A DNA stretch of 64,000 bases. It comes from Pedobacter cryoconitis (GTDB taxonomy: Bacteria > Bacteroidota > Bacteroidia > Sphingobacteriales > Sphingobacteriaceae). Location: contig NZ_JACHCC010000009.1 of the NCBI RefSeq assembly GCF_014207135.1, positions 275,678 to 339,677 of the forward strand, given 5' to 3'. The position numbers and the translations under genes are program-made. Shown here piece after piece: positions 27,842 through 35,657 of the stretch. Numbering within the stretch: position 1 is the first letter of the stretch; each line of letters begins with the position of its first letter. Under the pieces are notes generated by a model. The model saw only the letters and a program-made list of their open reading frames with translations, had not been told where the DNA came from and made no database searches.

Positions 27842-28273
27842 TTACTTACCTGTATGACCGTAACCACCTTCACCACGTGCCGTATCACTTAGTTCTTCAG
27901 CGTTCTCCCAGGTAATGGTTTCATGTTTTGAAATCACCATCTGTGCAATTCTGTCTCCGTTATTTACTACAAAGTCAGTATCTGAAAGATTAATCAGTAG
28001 TACTTTAATCTCTCCGCGATAATCTGCATCAATAGTACCCGGAGAATTTACGATACTGATCCCGTGTTTATAAGCAAGACCACTGCGCGGGCGGATCTGT
28101 GCTTCATACCCAACCGGTAATTCAATATGTAAACCTGTTGGCACTAATATACGCTGCATAGGCTTGATTACAATTTCTTCGGTTACAAATGCTCTCATGT
28201 CCATACCTGCTGCATGAGCTGTTTCATACTGAGGCAATGCCAATCCTGATTTGTTGATAATATTAATCTTCAT
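27842..28273 (-). CDS. dut: dUTP diphosphatase
   Basis: The 143-residue trimeric dUTPase hydrolyses dUTP to dUMP and pyrophosphate, keeping uracil out of DNA and feeding dTMP synthesis. All five family motifs are present: AGMDMRA, PRSGLAYKHGI, NSPGTIDADYRGEI (with the catalytic aspartate), RIAQMVI and the C-terminal GEGGYGHTGK. Length is normal. It lies 10 bases before the TPR gene and 18 bases after the flippase gene. Confidence 0.98.
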   Translation of the reverse strand: MKINIINKSGLALPQYETAHAAGMDMRAFVTEEIVIKPMQRILVPTGLHIELPVGYEAQIRPRSGLAYKHGISIVNSPGTIDADYRGEIKVLLINLSDTDFVVNNGDRIAQMVISKHETITWENAEELSDTARGEGGYGHTGK

Positions 28274-28291
28274 CTTGTTGTGTATTTGTTA

Positions 28292-29797
28292 TTATTTTCC
28301 TCTTGCTAAAAGCACTTTTAATTCATCTTTTTCTATATAGGCTATCCCCGCAAAAAACAGCAGCAATAACAGATTTCCGATATAAATATTCCTGTTAAAC
28401 ACCCAGAAAGACAGGATAACCAGTACTACTGAAGTAATCAGGTAACCTGCAATCCGCTTCAGTTTATAGGGAATCGGATAATATTTCTGCCCCAGTACGT
28501 AGGAGATAACCATCATGACGAAATACGCCAGCATGGATACCCAAGCAGAGCCCATATAACTGTATTTTGGAATCAATACAAAATTAAGGACAATTGTCAG
28601 TATTGCACCTACCAATGAAATGTAAAGACCAAACCGGGTCTGATCGGACAATCTGTACCAGATAGACAGGTTCATATAAATCCCCAGACAGACATAACCG
28701 AATAATAAATAGGGTACTGCTGGTAACCCTGACCAGTACTGGGCGAGATGGGCTTTATCCCTGCTAATAAAGTATTTCAGGATTTCGATATTAGCGACCA
28801 GTGCAACAAACAGTAAGGAAAGGGCGATCACAAAATAATGCAGAATTGTTGCATAAGTTTTTCTCGCATTTTCATTTTTTGCATGACTGAAAAAGAAGGG
28901 TTCTGCCCCAAGTCTGAAAGCGGTGATAAAAATACTTAAAAACATAGCGATCTTACAGACTGCACCATATATTCCTACGTCAATATCAGCAACAGAACGG
29001 GGAAGTAATTTACTCAATACAATCTTATCCAGATTCTCGTTAATAATGAAAGATAAATTTGCAACCAGTATCGGCCAGCTGTAAGAGATCATCTTCAGGA
29101 ACAAATCTTTATCAAACCTGAATCTGATTTGTAAGAATTCTGGCAGCAATACCAAAAAAGTAAGCACACTTGCGGCAAGGTTGGAAATAAAAACGTAGCC
29201 CACCCACTGATAACGATACCAGCTTTCAAACCAGCCGGACATCAGCCAGTGATGTTTGATCACCGCCGGAATAATATAAATGAAAACAAGATTAAGCCCT
29301 ACGAAACTTCCTATGTTCAGAAATTTGACTACGCTGTATCTGAAAGCCTTATTATCCGCCCTTATTTTAGCAAAAGGGATGACACAAATGGCATCCACAA
29401 ATAAAATCCCGACAAAATACTTCACATATTTCTGATAATCTGCCGACTGTCCTATGTCGCCATTACTAATCCATGCAGCAATAGAATCAGAGAAAACTGA
29501 GCCTGTAATCAGAAATAAGCCGGCTATAAAAGCTATACAGATAAAGGAATTATTATATACTGCATCTTTTTTGTCCTCGTATTTATTCAGATACCTGAAA
29601 TAAGTACTTTCCATACCGAATGCCAATACTGCATTAATCAGTGAGGCATAACTGAACAGTTTGGTTAATATACCAAATGTACCCGGCAAATAAGCCCTGA
29701 CATAAATCGGGGTTAAGATAAAATTGAGTAGTCTGGATAATATGGTACTCACCCCATATACCGCAGTCTGACCTAAAAACTTTTTTATAACTGACAC
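28292..29797 (-). CDS. Polysaccharide flippase (Wzx/MATE-like oligosaccharide exporter)
   Basis: The 501-residue protein has about 12-14 hydrophobic helices over its whole length and starts in the manner of the polysaccharide biosynthesis/MVF superfamily (GQTAVYGVSTILSRLLNFILTP). Such flippases move lipid-linked oligosaccharide units across the inner membrane for O-antigen, capsule or exopolysaccharide assembly. No glycosyltransferases are adjacent, so its substrate is unclear. The neighbours are dut downstream and acylphosphatase upstream on the same strand. Confidence 0.88.
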   Translation of the reverse strand: MSVIKKFLGQTAVYGVSTILSRLLNFILTPIYVRAYLPGTFGILTKLFSYASLINAVLAFGMESTYFRYLNKYEDKKDAVYNNSFICIAFIAGLFLITGSVFSDSIAAWISNGDIGQSADYQKYVKYFVGILFVDAICVIPFAKIRADNKAFRYSVVKFLNIGSFVGLNLVFIYIIPAVIKHHWLMSGWFESWYRYQWVGYVFISNLAASVLTFLVLLPEFLQIRFRFDKDLFLKMISYSWPILVANLSFIINENLDKIVLSKLLPRSVADIDVGIYGAVCKIAMFLSIFITAFRLGAEPFFFSHAKNENARKTYATILHYFVIALSLLFVALVANIEILKYFISRDKAHLAQYWSGLPAVPYLLFGYVCLGIYMNLSIWYRLSDQTRFGLYISLVGAILTIVLNFVLIPKYSYMGSAWVSMLAYFVMMVISYVLGQKYYPIPYKLKRIAGYLITSVVLVILSFWVFNRNIYIGNLLLLLFFAGIAYIEKDELKVLLARGK

Positions 29798-29828
29798 TTG
29801 ATCTGGTTAAACGGATAATAAAGTGAAC

Positions 29829-30107
29829 TTATTTCTTGATGATTTCAAAATTACGATAGTTTTTCAGTTCACCGGGTGTGATCTCTACGTTTTCAATCTT
29901 CGCACGGTCCGGTCCTTCATTACACCATTCTACAAAAACATCCAGCAAGGTATCATCCCCTTCGGCTTCAATATATAAACTGCCATCTTTTTCATTTTTG
30001 ATGATTCCGCGGACACCCATCTGATCGGCTACAACCTTTGTGGTATACCTGAATCCTACTCCCTGCACTTTTCCTGTTACTCTGATTATGATTTGTTTCA
30101 TTTCCAT
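29829..30107 (-). CDS. acyP: Acylphosphatase
   Basis: This 92-residue enzyme hydrolyses acyl phosphates such as acetyl or carbamoyl phosphate. The signature VQGVGFRYTT holds the phosphate-binding arginine, and the catalytic asparagine is in GIIKNEKDGSLYIEAEG. The length is standard. A second in-frame ATG two codons downstream could be the true start. It is 8 bases after the nitronate monooxygenase-like gene. Confidence 0.95.
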   Translation of the reverse strand: MEMKQIIIRVTGKVQGVGFRYTTKVVADQMGVRGIIKNEKDGSLYIEAEGDDTLLDVFVEWCNEGPDRAKIENVEITPGELKNYRNFEIIKK

Positions 30108-30115
30108 TCTCTATT

Positions 30116-31063
30116 TTAATAATTGAACTGGCTGATTCTGCTCTTTGCTGTTAAAAATCCGTTCCAGATCTCTTTCAGAATTACTTCAGCCGGTCTGACT
30201 TCCTTCAGTAATGCGGAAACCTGACCGATTTCGAGCTCTCCTTCTTCTAAATTTCCTTCAAACATACCTAATTTTGCTCTTGCACGCCCCAACAGACGCT
30301 GTAATGTTTCTGCATCCGCCCCTTCAGCTTCTGCAGCAGCGATCATAGATTCAAATGAGTTTTTTAATAATCTCACCGGAACAAGTTTTTGCATACGCAA
30401 TTTAGTATCTCCTTCTCCGGCACTAACAATTCTCTGTTTGAAAGATGGATGGGCTGAGGATTCTTCTGCAACTGCAAAAGCAGAACCTACCTGGACTCCA
30501 TCAGCACCTAATGCCATCGCGGCAAGCATACTGCGTCCGGAAGAAATCCCTCCGGCAGCAATTACCGGTATTTTCACAGCATCTGCTATCATCGGAATCA
30601 GACAGAGGGTCGTAGTTTCTTCTCTTCCATTGTGTCCTCCTGCCTCAAAGCCCTCGGCCACTAGTGCATCTGCCCCACAGGCTTCAGCTTTCAGTGCAAA
30701 CTTAGTATTGGCAACGACATGAACGACAGTTATTCCGTTTTCCTTAAGAAAACCTGTCCATGTTGCAGGATTACCCGCCGAAGTGAATACAATTTTCACT
30801 CCTTCGGACACCAGAATTTGCATAATCTCCTCCACATTAGGATAAAGTAAGGGTACATTCACAGCAAATGGCTTTGATGTAGCCTTCTTTATTTTCTGAA
30901 TATGCACTCTCAATACTTCGGGATACATAGAACCTGCACCTATAATTCCAAGGCCACCAGCAGATGATACTGCCGCTGCCAGCCTCCAGCCACTGCACCA
31001 GATCATACCAGCCTGAATAATGGGATACTGAATATTAAATAAACGTGTGATACGATCTGACAT
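30116..31063 (-). CDS. Nitronate monooxygenase-like flavoprotein
   Basis: The 315-residue protein is a 2-nitropropane dioxygenase/NMO-family TIM barrel. It starts ITRLFNIQYPIIQAGMIW, has the SSAGGLGIIGAG loop, EGFEAGGHNG with the catalytic histidine region, and the FMN-phosphate-binding AAGGISSGRSMLAAMALGADGVQVGSAF. NMO oxidises nitronates with FMN and oxygen, but many members, including enoyl-reductase-like ones, have other substrates. It lies in a tight gene run between the amidohydrolase and acylphosphatase. Confidence 0.88.
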   Translation of the reverse strand: MSDRITRLFNIQYPIIQAGMIWCSGWRLAAAVSSAGGLGIIGAGSMYPEVLRVHIQKIKKATSKPFAVNVPLLYPNVEEIMQILVSEGVKIVFTSAGNPATWTGFLKENGITVVHVVANTKFALKAEACGADALVAEGFEAGGHNGREETTTLCLIPMIADAVKIPVIAAGGISSGRSMLAAMALGADGVQVGSAFAVAEESSAHPSFKQRIVSAGEGDTKLRMQKLVPVRLLKNSFESMIAAAEAEGADAETLQRLLGRARAKLGMFEGNLEEGELEIGQVSALLKEVRPAEVILKEIWNGFLTAKSRISQFNY

Positions 31064-31074
31064 ATATTATCATT

Positions 31075-32250
31075 TTATATTATCCGCTGAATATGGGTGT
31101 CCGGCGTTATATGGCCGTTTTCCAGCTGCTGGATTAAGTTTATTCCTGGTGTCTTTCCTTTTTCGAGGGTTCCCAGCTGAGTTTCCATCCCTAAAAAAGT
31201 TGCACCATTGAGTGTTGCCCAGCATAGAAGTTCATCAAAAGTAATATTGGCATGCATTTGTAATGTCCTCATTTCTGCCAGAATACTCAACTTATGGTTA
31301 CTTGCCAGGCTGTCTGTACCTAATGTAATAGTCACTCCCGAATCTCTCAGCATTTCTACATCGGGTAATTTGTTTTCAATATACAGATTTGCATTTGGAC
31401 ATAAACACCAGAACAGTTTTGGGTGAGTGCTTTTTGCAAATTCAATATCTGCCCTGCTGGTAAATGTATTATGCACCAACAAAGTACTGGCCTGTCTGGC
31501 CAATAAAGGCAGATAACTCTGCAATGAGGTCTTCCCTTCTGCCCGAAAAAAACTGATATCTAAACCCAGGAATTCATACAATTTCAGAAAATGTCCTTTC
31601 TTCTCTTCAAAAAAGAGATTTTCTGCCTCTGTCTCCTGATTGTGTACAGAGACAATATCATCTGCTGTACCTGAAGTCTGATTAATTTCTTTGAATAATT
31701 CTGTTGAAACAGAATAAGGCGCATGAGGAACAATTGTTGCTTTCAAAGGTAAAAAAGCATCTCTGGTTTCCTTTGCTTTGGTTATGATTTCGGCAGCACG
31801 TTCCGGATTAAAACCCATAACCTCTACAAAGGTATGGTAATAAACCGGACTGTTTAACTTTACTCTTTTTGATCCAGACTGATTGGAAATATCCCCCGTT
31901 GCCACAATACCATTCGCGTGCATAGCAGCATCTGCCAGTTGCATAGCGTTTTCAATTTCTATCTCTGAAGCCTGTCTTTGCTGCATAATCTGCTGCACAA
32001 AACCTGGTAAGCCTGTATGCTCTGCTATTTTTCCGGCAAGATGTGACAACTCCAGATGACAATGTGTATTGACCAAGCCTGGCACCAGCACCCCCTGGTA
32101 ATACCTGACATCTGTTATATCTAATGCTTTCCCCTGCGCTGCAGTCCAGACATTAAGTATAGTACCTTTTTCATTAACCTCAATTATTCCATTTTGCAAA
32201 GGTGGGCTGCTCACCGGATAAACCCATGATGCCGACAAATATGAACTCAT
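31075..32250 (-). CDS. Amidohydrolase family protein (MtaD/SsnA-like deaminase)
   Basis: The 391-residue metal-dependent hydrolase has the metal-binding NTHCHLELSHL near residue 60, further histidines in PHAPYSVS and LLVHNTFTS, and the catalytic aspartate in LGTDSLASN. The closest relatives by pattern are S-adenosylhomocysteine/guanine/chlorohydrolase-type deaminases of subtype I. The exact substrate is not clear; a menaquinone futalosine-pathway aminofutalosine deaminase is one possible reading. It is the first gene of the nine-gene minus-strand run ending at the EnvC-like gene, and it diverges from rluF. Confidence 0.85.
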   Translation of the reverse strand: MSSYLSASWVYPVSSPPLQNGIIEVNEKGTILNVWTAAQGKALDITDVRYYQGVLVPGLVNTHCHLELSHLAGKIAEHTGLPGFVQQIMQQRQASEIEIENAMQLADAAMHANGIVATGDISNQSGSKRVKLNSPVYYHTFVEVMGFNPERAAEIITKAKETRDAFLPLKATIVPHAPYSVSTELFKEINQTSGTADDIVSVHNQETEAENLFFEEKKGHFLKLYEFLGLDISFFRAEGKTSLQSYLPLLARQASTLLVHNTFTSRADIEFAKSTHPKLFWCLCPNANLYIENKLPDVEMLRDSGVTITLGTDSLASNHKLSILAEMRTLQMHANITFDELLCWATLNGATFLGMETQLGTLEKGKTPGINLIQQLENGHITPDTHIQRII

Positions 32251-32404
32251 ATTTGCAAATTACGGTTATTCTGCCCAAAGCTTAAAAAAATCAGCTCAGA
32301 TATAGCCTTTTTTACGAAGGATTAACTGAAAAAATCTGTGTATTAAATAATTTTGATAGCATATATGGGTATAAATTGATTACTTTGTAAAAAGAAATAC
32401 TATT

Positions 32405-33451
32405 ATGTCTGATTCTACCACCCGATTAAATAAATACATTAGTGAAAGCGGCATGTGCTCAAGGAGAGCAGCGGACAGATACATTGAACAGGGAAATGTG
32501 TTTATTAATGGCAGAAAAGCTAAAGTCGGTGACCAGGTTTTCTTCGGTGACGTGATCACGGTGAACGGACAAACTATCGAGCCTAAAGAAGTAGAGAATA
32601 CAATCTTACTGGCCTTTAATAAACCTGTTGGTGTTACAAGCACTACTGAAGCTGGTGTAAAAAGCAATATCGTTGATTATGTAAATCATAGTGAAAGAGT
32701 TTTTCCTATTGGAAGACTGGATAAAGATTCACAGGGACTGATCTTCATGACCAATAATGGCGACCTGGTTAACAAAATCCTGCGTGCAGGGAATAACCAT
32801 GAAAAAGAATACCTGGTGACAGTTAACAAACCATTAACTGAGCAGTTTATCACTGGCATGGCAAAGGGTGTACCTGTTTTAGGGGTAATGACCAAAAAAT
32901 GTAAAGTCACTAAAGAAAGTCCTTTCATTTTCAAAATTACGCTGATCCAGGGCTTAAACAGACAAATCAGACGTATGTGTGAGCATTTCGGTTTTGAAGT
33001 TACCAAACTGGAGCGTACACGTATCATGAATGTCAATCTTAAGGGTATTCCTGTAGGTGAATGGAGAGAACTGACTCCAGAAGAGATGGCAGAGATCAAT
33101 AAGATGGTTGCCAAATCCAGCTCTGCTGCAGCTTCAGCACCTAAAAGAGTAGCTAAAAAAGCACCAAAAGAAGTTTCTGATGAGGTTAATGTAACACCAA
33201 AAAGAGCAGCAAGACTAAGACCAGCAGGCCCTTCTAAAGGAAAAGCACCAAGGGCTACAGCTGCCAGAGGAGAAAAATCAGAAAAACCAGCAAGAGGCGC
33301 AAAAGCAAAACCATCAGGTTCTTCTTCTTTTAAAGCCGCCTCCACAACTTCGGACTGGAATAAAAGTAATGGTCCAAGCAGGAGATCGGTAAGACCTTCG
33401 AACGGAAGACCAGGTGCTGCAGGCGCTAAAACCAAAAGTCCTAAACGCTAA
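32405..33451 (+). CDS. rluF: 23S rRNA pseudouridine synthase RluF with basic C-terminal tail
   Basis: The 348-residue protein has an S4 RNA-binding domain (LNKYISESGMCSRRAADRYI, residues 7-60). The RluB/E/F/RsuA catalytic domain follows with the aspartate in GRLDKDSQGLIFMTNNGDL and the RluF-type QGLNRQIRRMCEHFG. RluF isomerises U2604 of 23S rRNA, and also tRNA(Tyr) in some bacteria. From about residue 235 there is an added tail of some 110 residues made almost wholly of Ala, Lys, Pro, Ser and Arg, probably disordered and RNA-binding. It starts with ATG and has its own 5' region opposite the amidohydrolase gene. Confidence 0.92.
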   Translation: MSDSTTRLNKYISESGMCSRRAADRYIEQGNVFINGRKAKVGDQVFFGDVITVNGQTIEPKEVENTILLAFNKPVGVTSTTEAGVKSNIVDYVNHSERVFPIGRLDKDSQGLIFMTNNGDLVNKILRAGNNHEKEYLVTVNKPLTEQFITGMAKGVPVLGVMTKKCKVTKESPFIFKITLIQGLNRQIRRMCEHFGFEVTKLERTRIMNVNLKGIPVGEWRELTPEEMAEINKMVAKSSSAAASAPKRVAKKAPKEVSDEVNVTPKRAARLRPAGPSKGKAPRATAARGEKSEKPARGAKAKPSGSSSFKAASTTSDWNKSNGPSRRSVRPSNGRPGAAGAKTKSPKR

Positions 33452-33533
33452 GAACAACTGATTCTCAAGTTCTTACAGAACAAGCATAAACAAGCAAGGT
33501 CTTGACACCTGAAAGTAATTTGTATCCCGAAAA

Positions 33534-33564
33534 TTGGGCGACTTATTATTTTTAGGTAACTTTG
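33534..33564 (+). promoter_or_regulatory. Promoter of rlmN, predicting a very short or absent leader
   Basis: TTG (33534-33536), 20 bases, then TAACTTTG (33557-33564) is an exact phylum-type promoter. The rlmN ATG begins only 6 bases further on, at 33571, so the mRNA would have almost no 5' leader. Confidence 0.7.
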
Positions 33565-33570
33565 CATCAA

Positions 33571-34620
33571 ATGCTTGTAATAACTAAAACTGATATCCGT
33601 TCACTGAGTCTTATCCAGCTTCAGCAACACTTTACTGAAATGAAAGAACCGGCTTACCGGGCCAAACAGGTTTACCAATGGCTCTGGGAAAAGTCTGCCC
33701 GTTCTTTTGAAGAAATGAGTAATCTGTCTAAAGAGCTGAGAAAGAAACTGGATGAGAATTATACCATCAACATTGTAACGGTAAACAATTCTCAGTTCAG
33801 TAATGACCAGACTATCAAAAATACTTTTCGTTTATACGATGGAAATATCGTTGAAGGGGTATTAATCCCTATGGAGGAACGGATGACGGCCTGTGTCAGT
33901 TCTCAGGTGGGCTGCAGTTTAACCTGCAAATTTTGCGCAACGGGTTACATGGACAGAAAACGTAACCTCAATGCAGATGAAATTTATGATCAGGTGGTTT
34001 TAATTGATCAGCAAGCCAAGAAAAACTACAACGCCCCATTAACAAATATTGTTTACATGGGAATGGGTGAACCACTCTTAAATTACGCAAACGTACTTAA
34101 ATCAATAGAACGGATTACCGCTCCTGATGGTTTAAATATGTCTTATAAACGAATTACTGTCTCTACAGCAGGAATTGCCAAAATGATCCGTAAACTGGGT
34201 GATGATGGCGTTAAATTCAACCTGGCACTTTCACTGCATGCTGCAGATGATCAAAAAAGGAATGAAATTATGCCTATTAATGAGCAAAACACGCTAAAGG
34301 TACTTGCTGAAGCTTTAAAATATTATTTTGCCAAAACCAAAAACCCTGTTACCTATGAATATATAGTATTCAATAATTTCAATGATGAAATTCAGGATGC
34401 AATGGATCTGGCCAAATTCTGTAAACATGTGCCCTGCAAGGTAAACCTTATTGAATATAATCCTATTCAGTTTGCAGATTTCATCAATGCAGAAGGAGAT
34501 AAAATTGATGCCTTCTCTAATTATTTGAAAAGTCAGGGAATAAATACAAATATCAGACGTAGCCGCGGTAAGGATATTGATGCTGCCTGCGGACAACTAG
34601 CCGTAAAAGACCAGGCCTGA
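33571..34620 (+). CDS. rlmN: Dual-specificity 23S rRNA/tRNA adenine-C2 methyltransferase RlmN
   Basis: The radical-SAM enzyme methylates C2 of A2503 in 23S rRNA and A37 in some tRNAs. About 349 residues are coded from the ATG at 33571; an in-frame TTG at 33562 lies inside the promoter -7 element and is unlikely to be used. The CxxxCxxC cluster-binding motif is CKFCATGYM preceded by SLTC, and the methyl-carrying and resolving cysteines fit GCSLTC and the C-terminal DAACGQLA. MGMGEPLLNY is the SAM-binding GGEP-like motif. It is followed by comF across a hairpin. Confidence 0.96.
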   Translation: MLVITKTDIRSLSLIQLQQHFTEMKEPAYRAKQVYQWLWEKSARSFEEMSNLSKELRKKLDENYTINIVTVNNSQFSNDQTIKNTFRLYDGNIVEGVLIPMEERMTACVSSQVGCSLTCKFCATGYMDRKRNLNADEIYDQVVLIDQQAKKNYNAPLTNIVYMGMGEPLLNYANVLKSIERITAPDGLNMSYKRITVSTAGIAKMIRKLGDDGVKFNLALSLHAADDQKRNEIMPINEQNTLKVLAEALKYYFAKTKNPVTYEYIVFNNFNDEIQDAMDLAKFCKHVPCKVNLIEYNPIQFADFINAEGDKIDAFSNYLKSQGINTNIRRSRGKDIDAACGQLAVKDQA

Positions 34621-34640
34621 TTTTAACAAAACACTAACTA

Positions 34641-34670
34641 TTTCCCGATGTAACAGGTTACATTGGGAAA
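34641..34670 (+). promoter_or_regulatory. 14-bp hairpin abutting the comF start codon
   Basis: TTTCCCGATGTAAC (34641-34654) pairs with GTTACATTGGGAAA (34657-34670), one G-U pair included, around a two-base gap. The last base of the stem is the A of the comF ATG. No T run follows. It could end rlmN transcription poorly, or hide the comF start. Confidence 0.6.
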
Positions 34671-35362
34671 TGCCTTTCATTCAACAAATCACTTCTGATT
34701 TCCTTCATTTGCTGTTTCCCGAACATTGCAATGCCTGTGGCGTACAGCTGGTTCATGGAGAAAAACAGATCTGTATCAGGTGCCTGTATGATCTGCCTTA
34801 TACTGATTTCCATCTATTCGCTGATAATCCCGTAGCCAGACTATTCTGGGGAAGAATGCCATTCCAGGGAGCCATGTCCTTACTGTATTTTCGTAAAGGG
34901 TCAAAGGTACAGGACCTTATCCACCGCATAAAATATAATGGCAACACGGAATTAGGTTTTATGCTAGGCTGTATGATTGGTGAGAAAATATTACTGACCG
35001 GGCAAAAAACAGAATTGATCATCCCGATCCCTCTTCATCGGTTAAAAGAACGCAAACGCGGTTATAATCAAAGTAAATGTATTGCAGATGGTATAGCCAA
35101 AGTCCTGCAACTGCCAGTAAACACTAAACTGCTGACCCGAAAGATAAATACCGGGACACAGACAAAAAGGAGCAGATACAATCGTTTCGAAAACATGGAA
35201 TATATATTCAGGATTTCACAGTCACTCTCTTTAAAACATAAAGCTATTTTATTGGTAGATGATGTCATAACCACAGGTGCCACCCTTGAATCGTGTGGCC
35301 ATTTACTCCTGGCTAACGGATTTGAAAATTTATCGGTCGCTACAGTAGCCTATGCAGAATAA
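34670..35362 (+). CDS. comF: ComF family protein (phosphoribosyltransferase-like, competence)
   Basis: The 230-residue protein has the ComF double-cysteine zinc module (FPEHCNACGV then CIRCLYDLP) and a C-terminal type I PRTase domain with the PRPP-binding motif ILLVDDVITTGATLESC. ComF proteins support uptake or processing of transforming DNA; the exact step is not settled. Signature IPIPLHRLKERKRGYNQ is conserved. Translation starts at the ATG that closes the hairpin at 34641-34670. A terminator-like hairpin lies some 80 bases after the stop. Confidence 0.93.
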   Translation: MPFIQQITSDFLHLLFPEHCNACGVQLVHGEKQICIRCLYDLPYTDFHLFADNPVARLFWGRMPFQGAMSLLYFRKGSKVQDLIHRIKYNGNTELGFMLGCMIGEKILLTGQKTELIIPIPLHRLKERKRGYNQSKCIADGIAKVLQLPVNTKLLTRKINTGTQTKRSRYNRFENMEYIFRISQSLSLKHKAILLVDDVITTGATLESCGHLLLANGFENLSVATVAYAE

Positions 35363-35410
35363 AGCAGGTACAAAAACCAAAACTGGTTGCAACATTTTCA
35401 GTTGATATGC

Positions 35411-35437
35411 GTTTATATTTTTGAGAGCGTTAATTTA
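35411..35437 (+). repeat. Direct repeat, copy 1 (promoter-like box plus GAGAGCGTTAATTTA)
   Basis: GTTTATATTTTTGAGAGCG then TTAATTTA is repeated almost unchanged at 35577-35602. The repeat spans a TAnnTTTG element (35416-35423) and the first bases of a short putative RNA. Confidence 0.7.
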
Positions 35438-35491
35438 GATGATAAGGGCTGGTGTTTTTTTTATAGAAACACCAGCCCTTTATTTTTTTTT
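35424..35491 (+). ncRNA. Candidate small RNA 1, or comF 3' end with intrinsic terminator
   Basis: After TATTTTTG the sequence begins GAGAGCGTTAATTTA. A 14-bp perfect hairpin follows (AAGGGCTGGTGTTT at 35444-35457 with AAACACCAGCCCTT at 35467-35480), then a long T run. At the least it is a strong intrinsic terminator for comF. The copy at 35589-35640 suggests a repeated short transcript of about 60 bases. Confidence 0.45.
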
Positions 35492-35588
35492 ACAACTGAC
35501 AATCAATAAGATACAAAAAAAATACATTGTATCATAAAAAAAATCGTTTTACCTAAAACAATTGATTGAGTTAATCGTTTATATACTG

Positions 35589-35640
35589 AGAGCGTTAATT
35601 TAAGGGTCGGGATTCCTTCTGGAGTTCCGGCCCTTCCTTT
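35589..35640 (+). ncRNA. Candidate small RNA 2 with intrinsic terminator
   Basis: This starts with the same GAGAGCGTTAATTTA as copy 1, after TTG (35562-35564) and an imperfect -7 box TATACTG (35582-35588) 17 bases later. It ends in a 15-bp hairpin with three G-U pairs (35602-35616 with 35621-35635) and a short T run. No gene precedes it between the two terminators, so it is not simply a gene end. Confidence 0.45.
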
Positions 35641-35657
35641 TATCAGCCCAGTGTATT

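Noticed and set aside
32686..33435. 249-codon frame opposite rluF
   Set aside because: Shadow of the Ala/Lys/Pro-rich tail on the other strand; no signal or motif and the rluF frame is clearly real.
33454..33480. Hairpin TAAGAAC/GTTCTTA after rluF
   Set aside because: Seven base pairs, large loop and no T run; not convincing.
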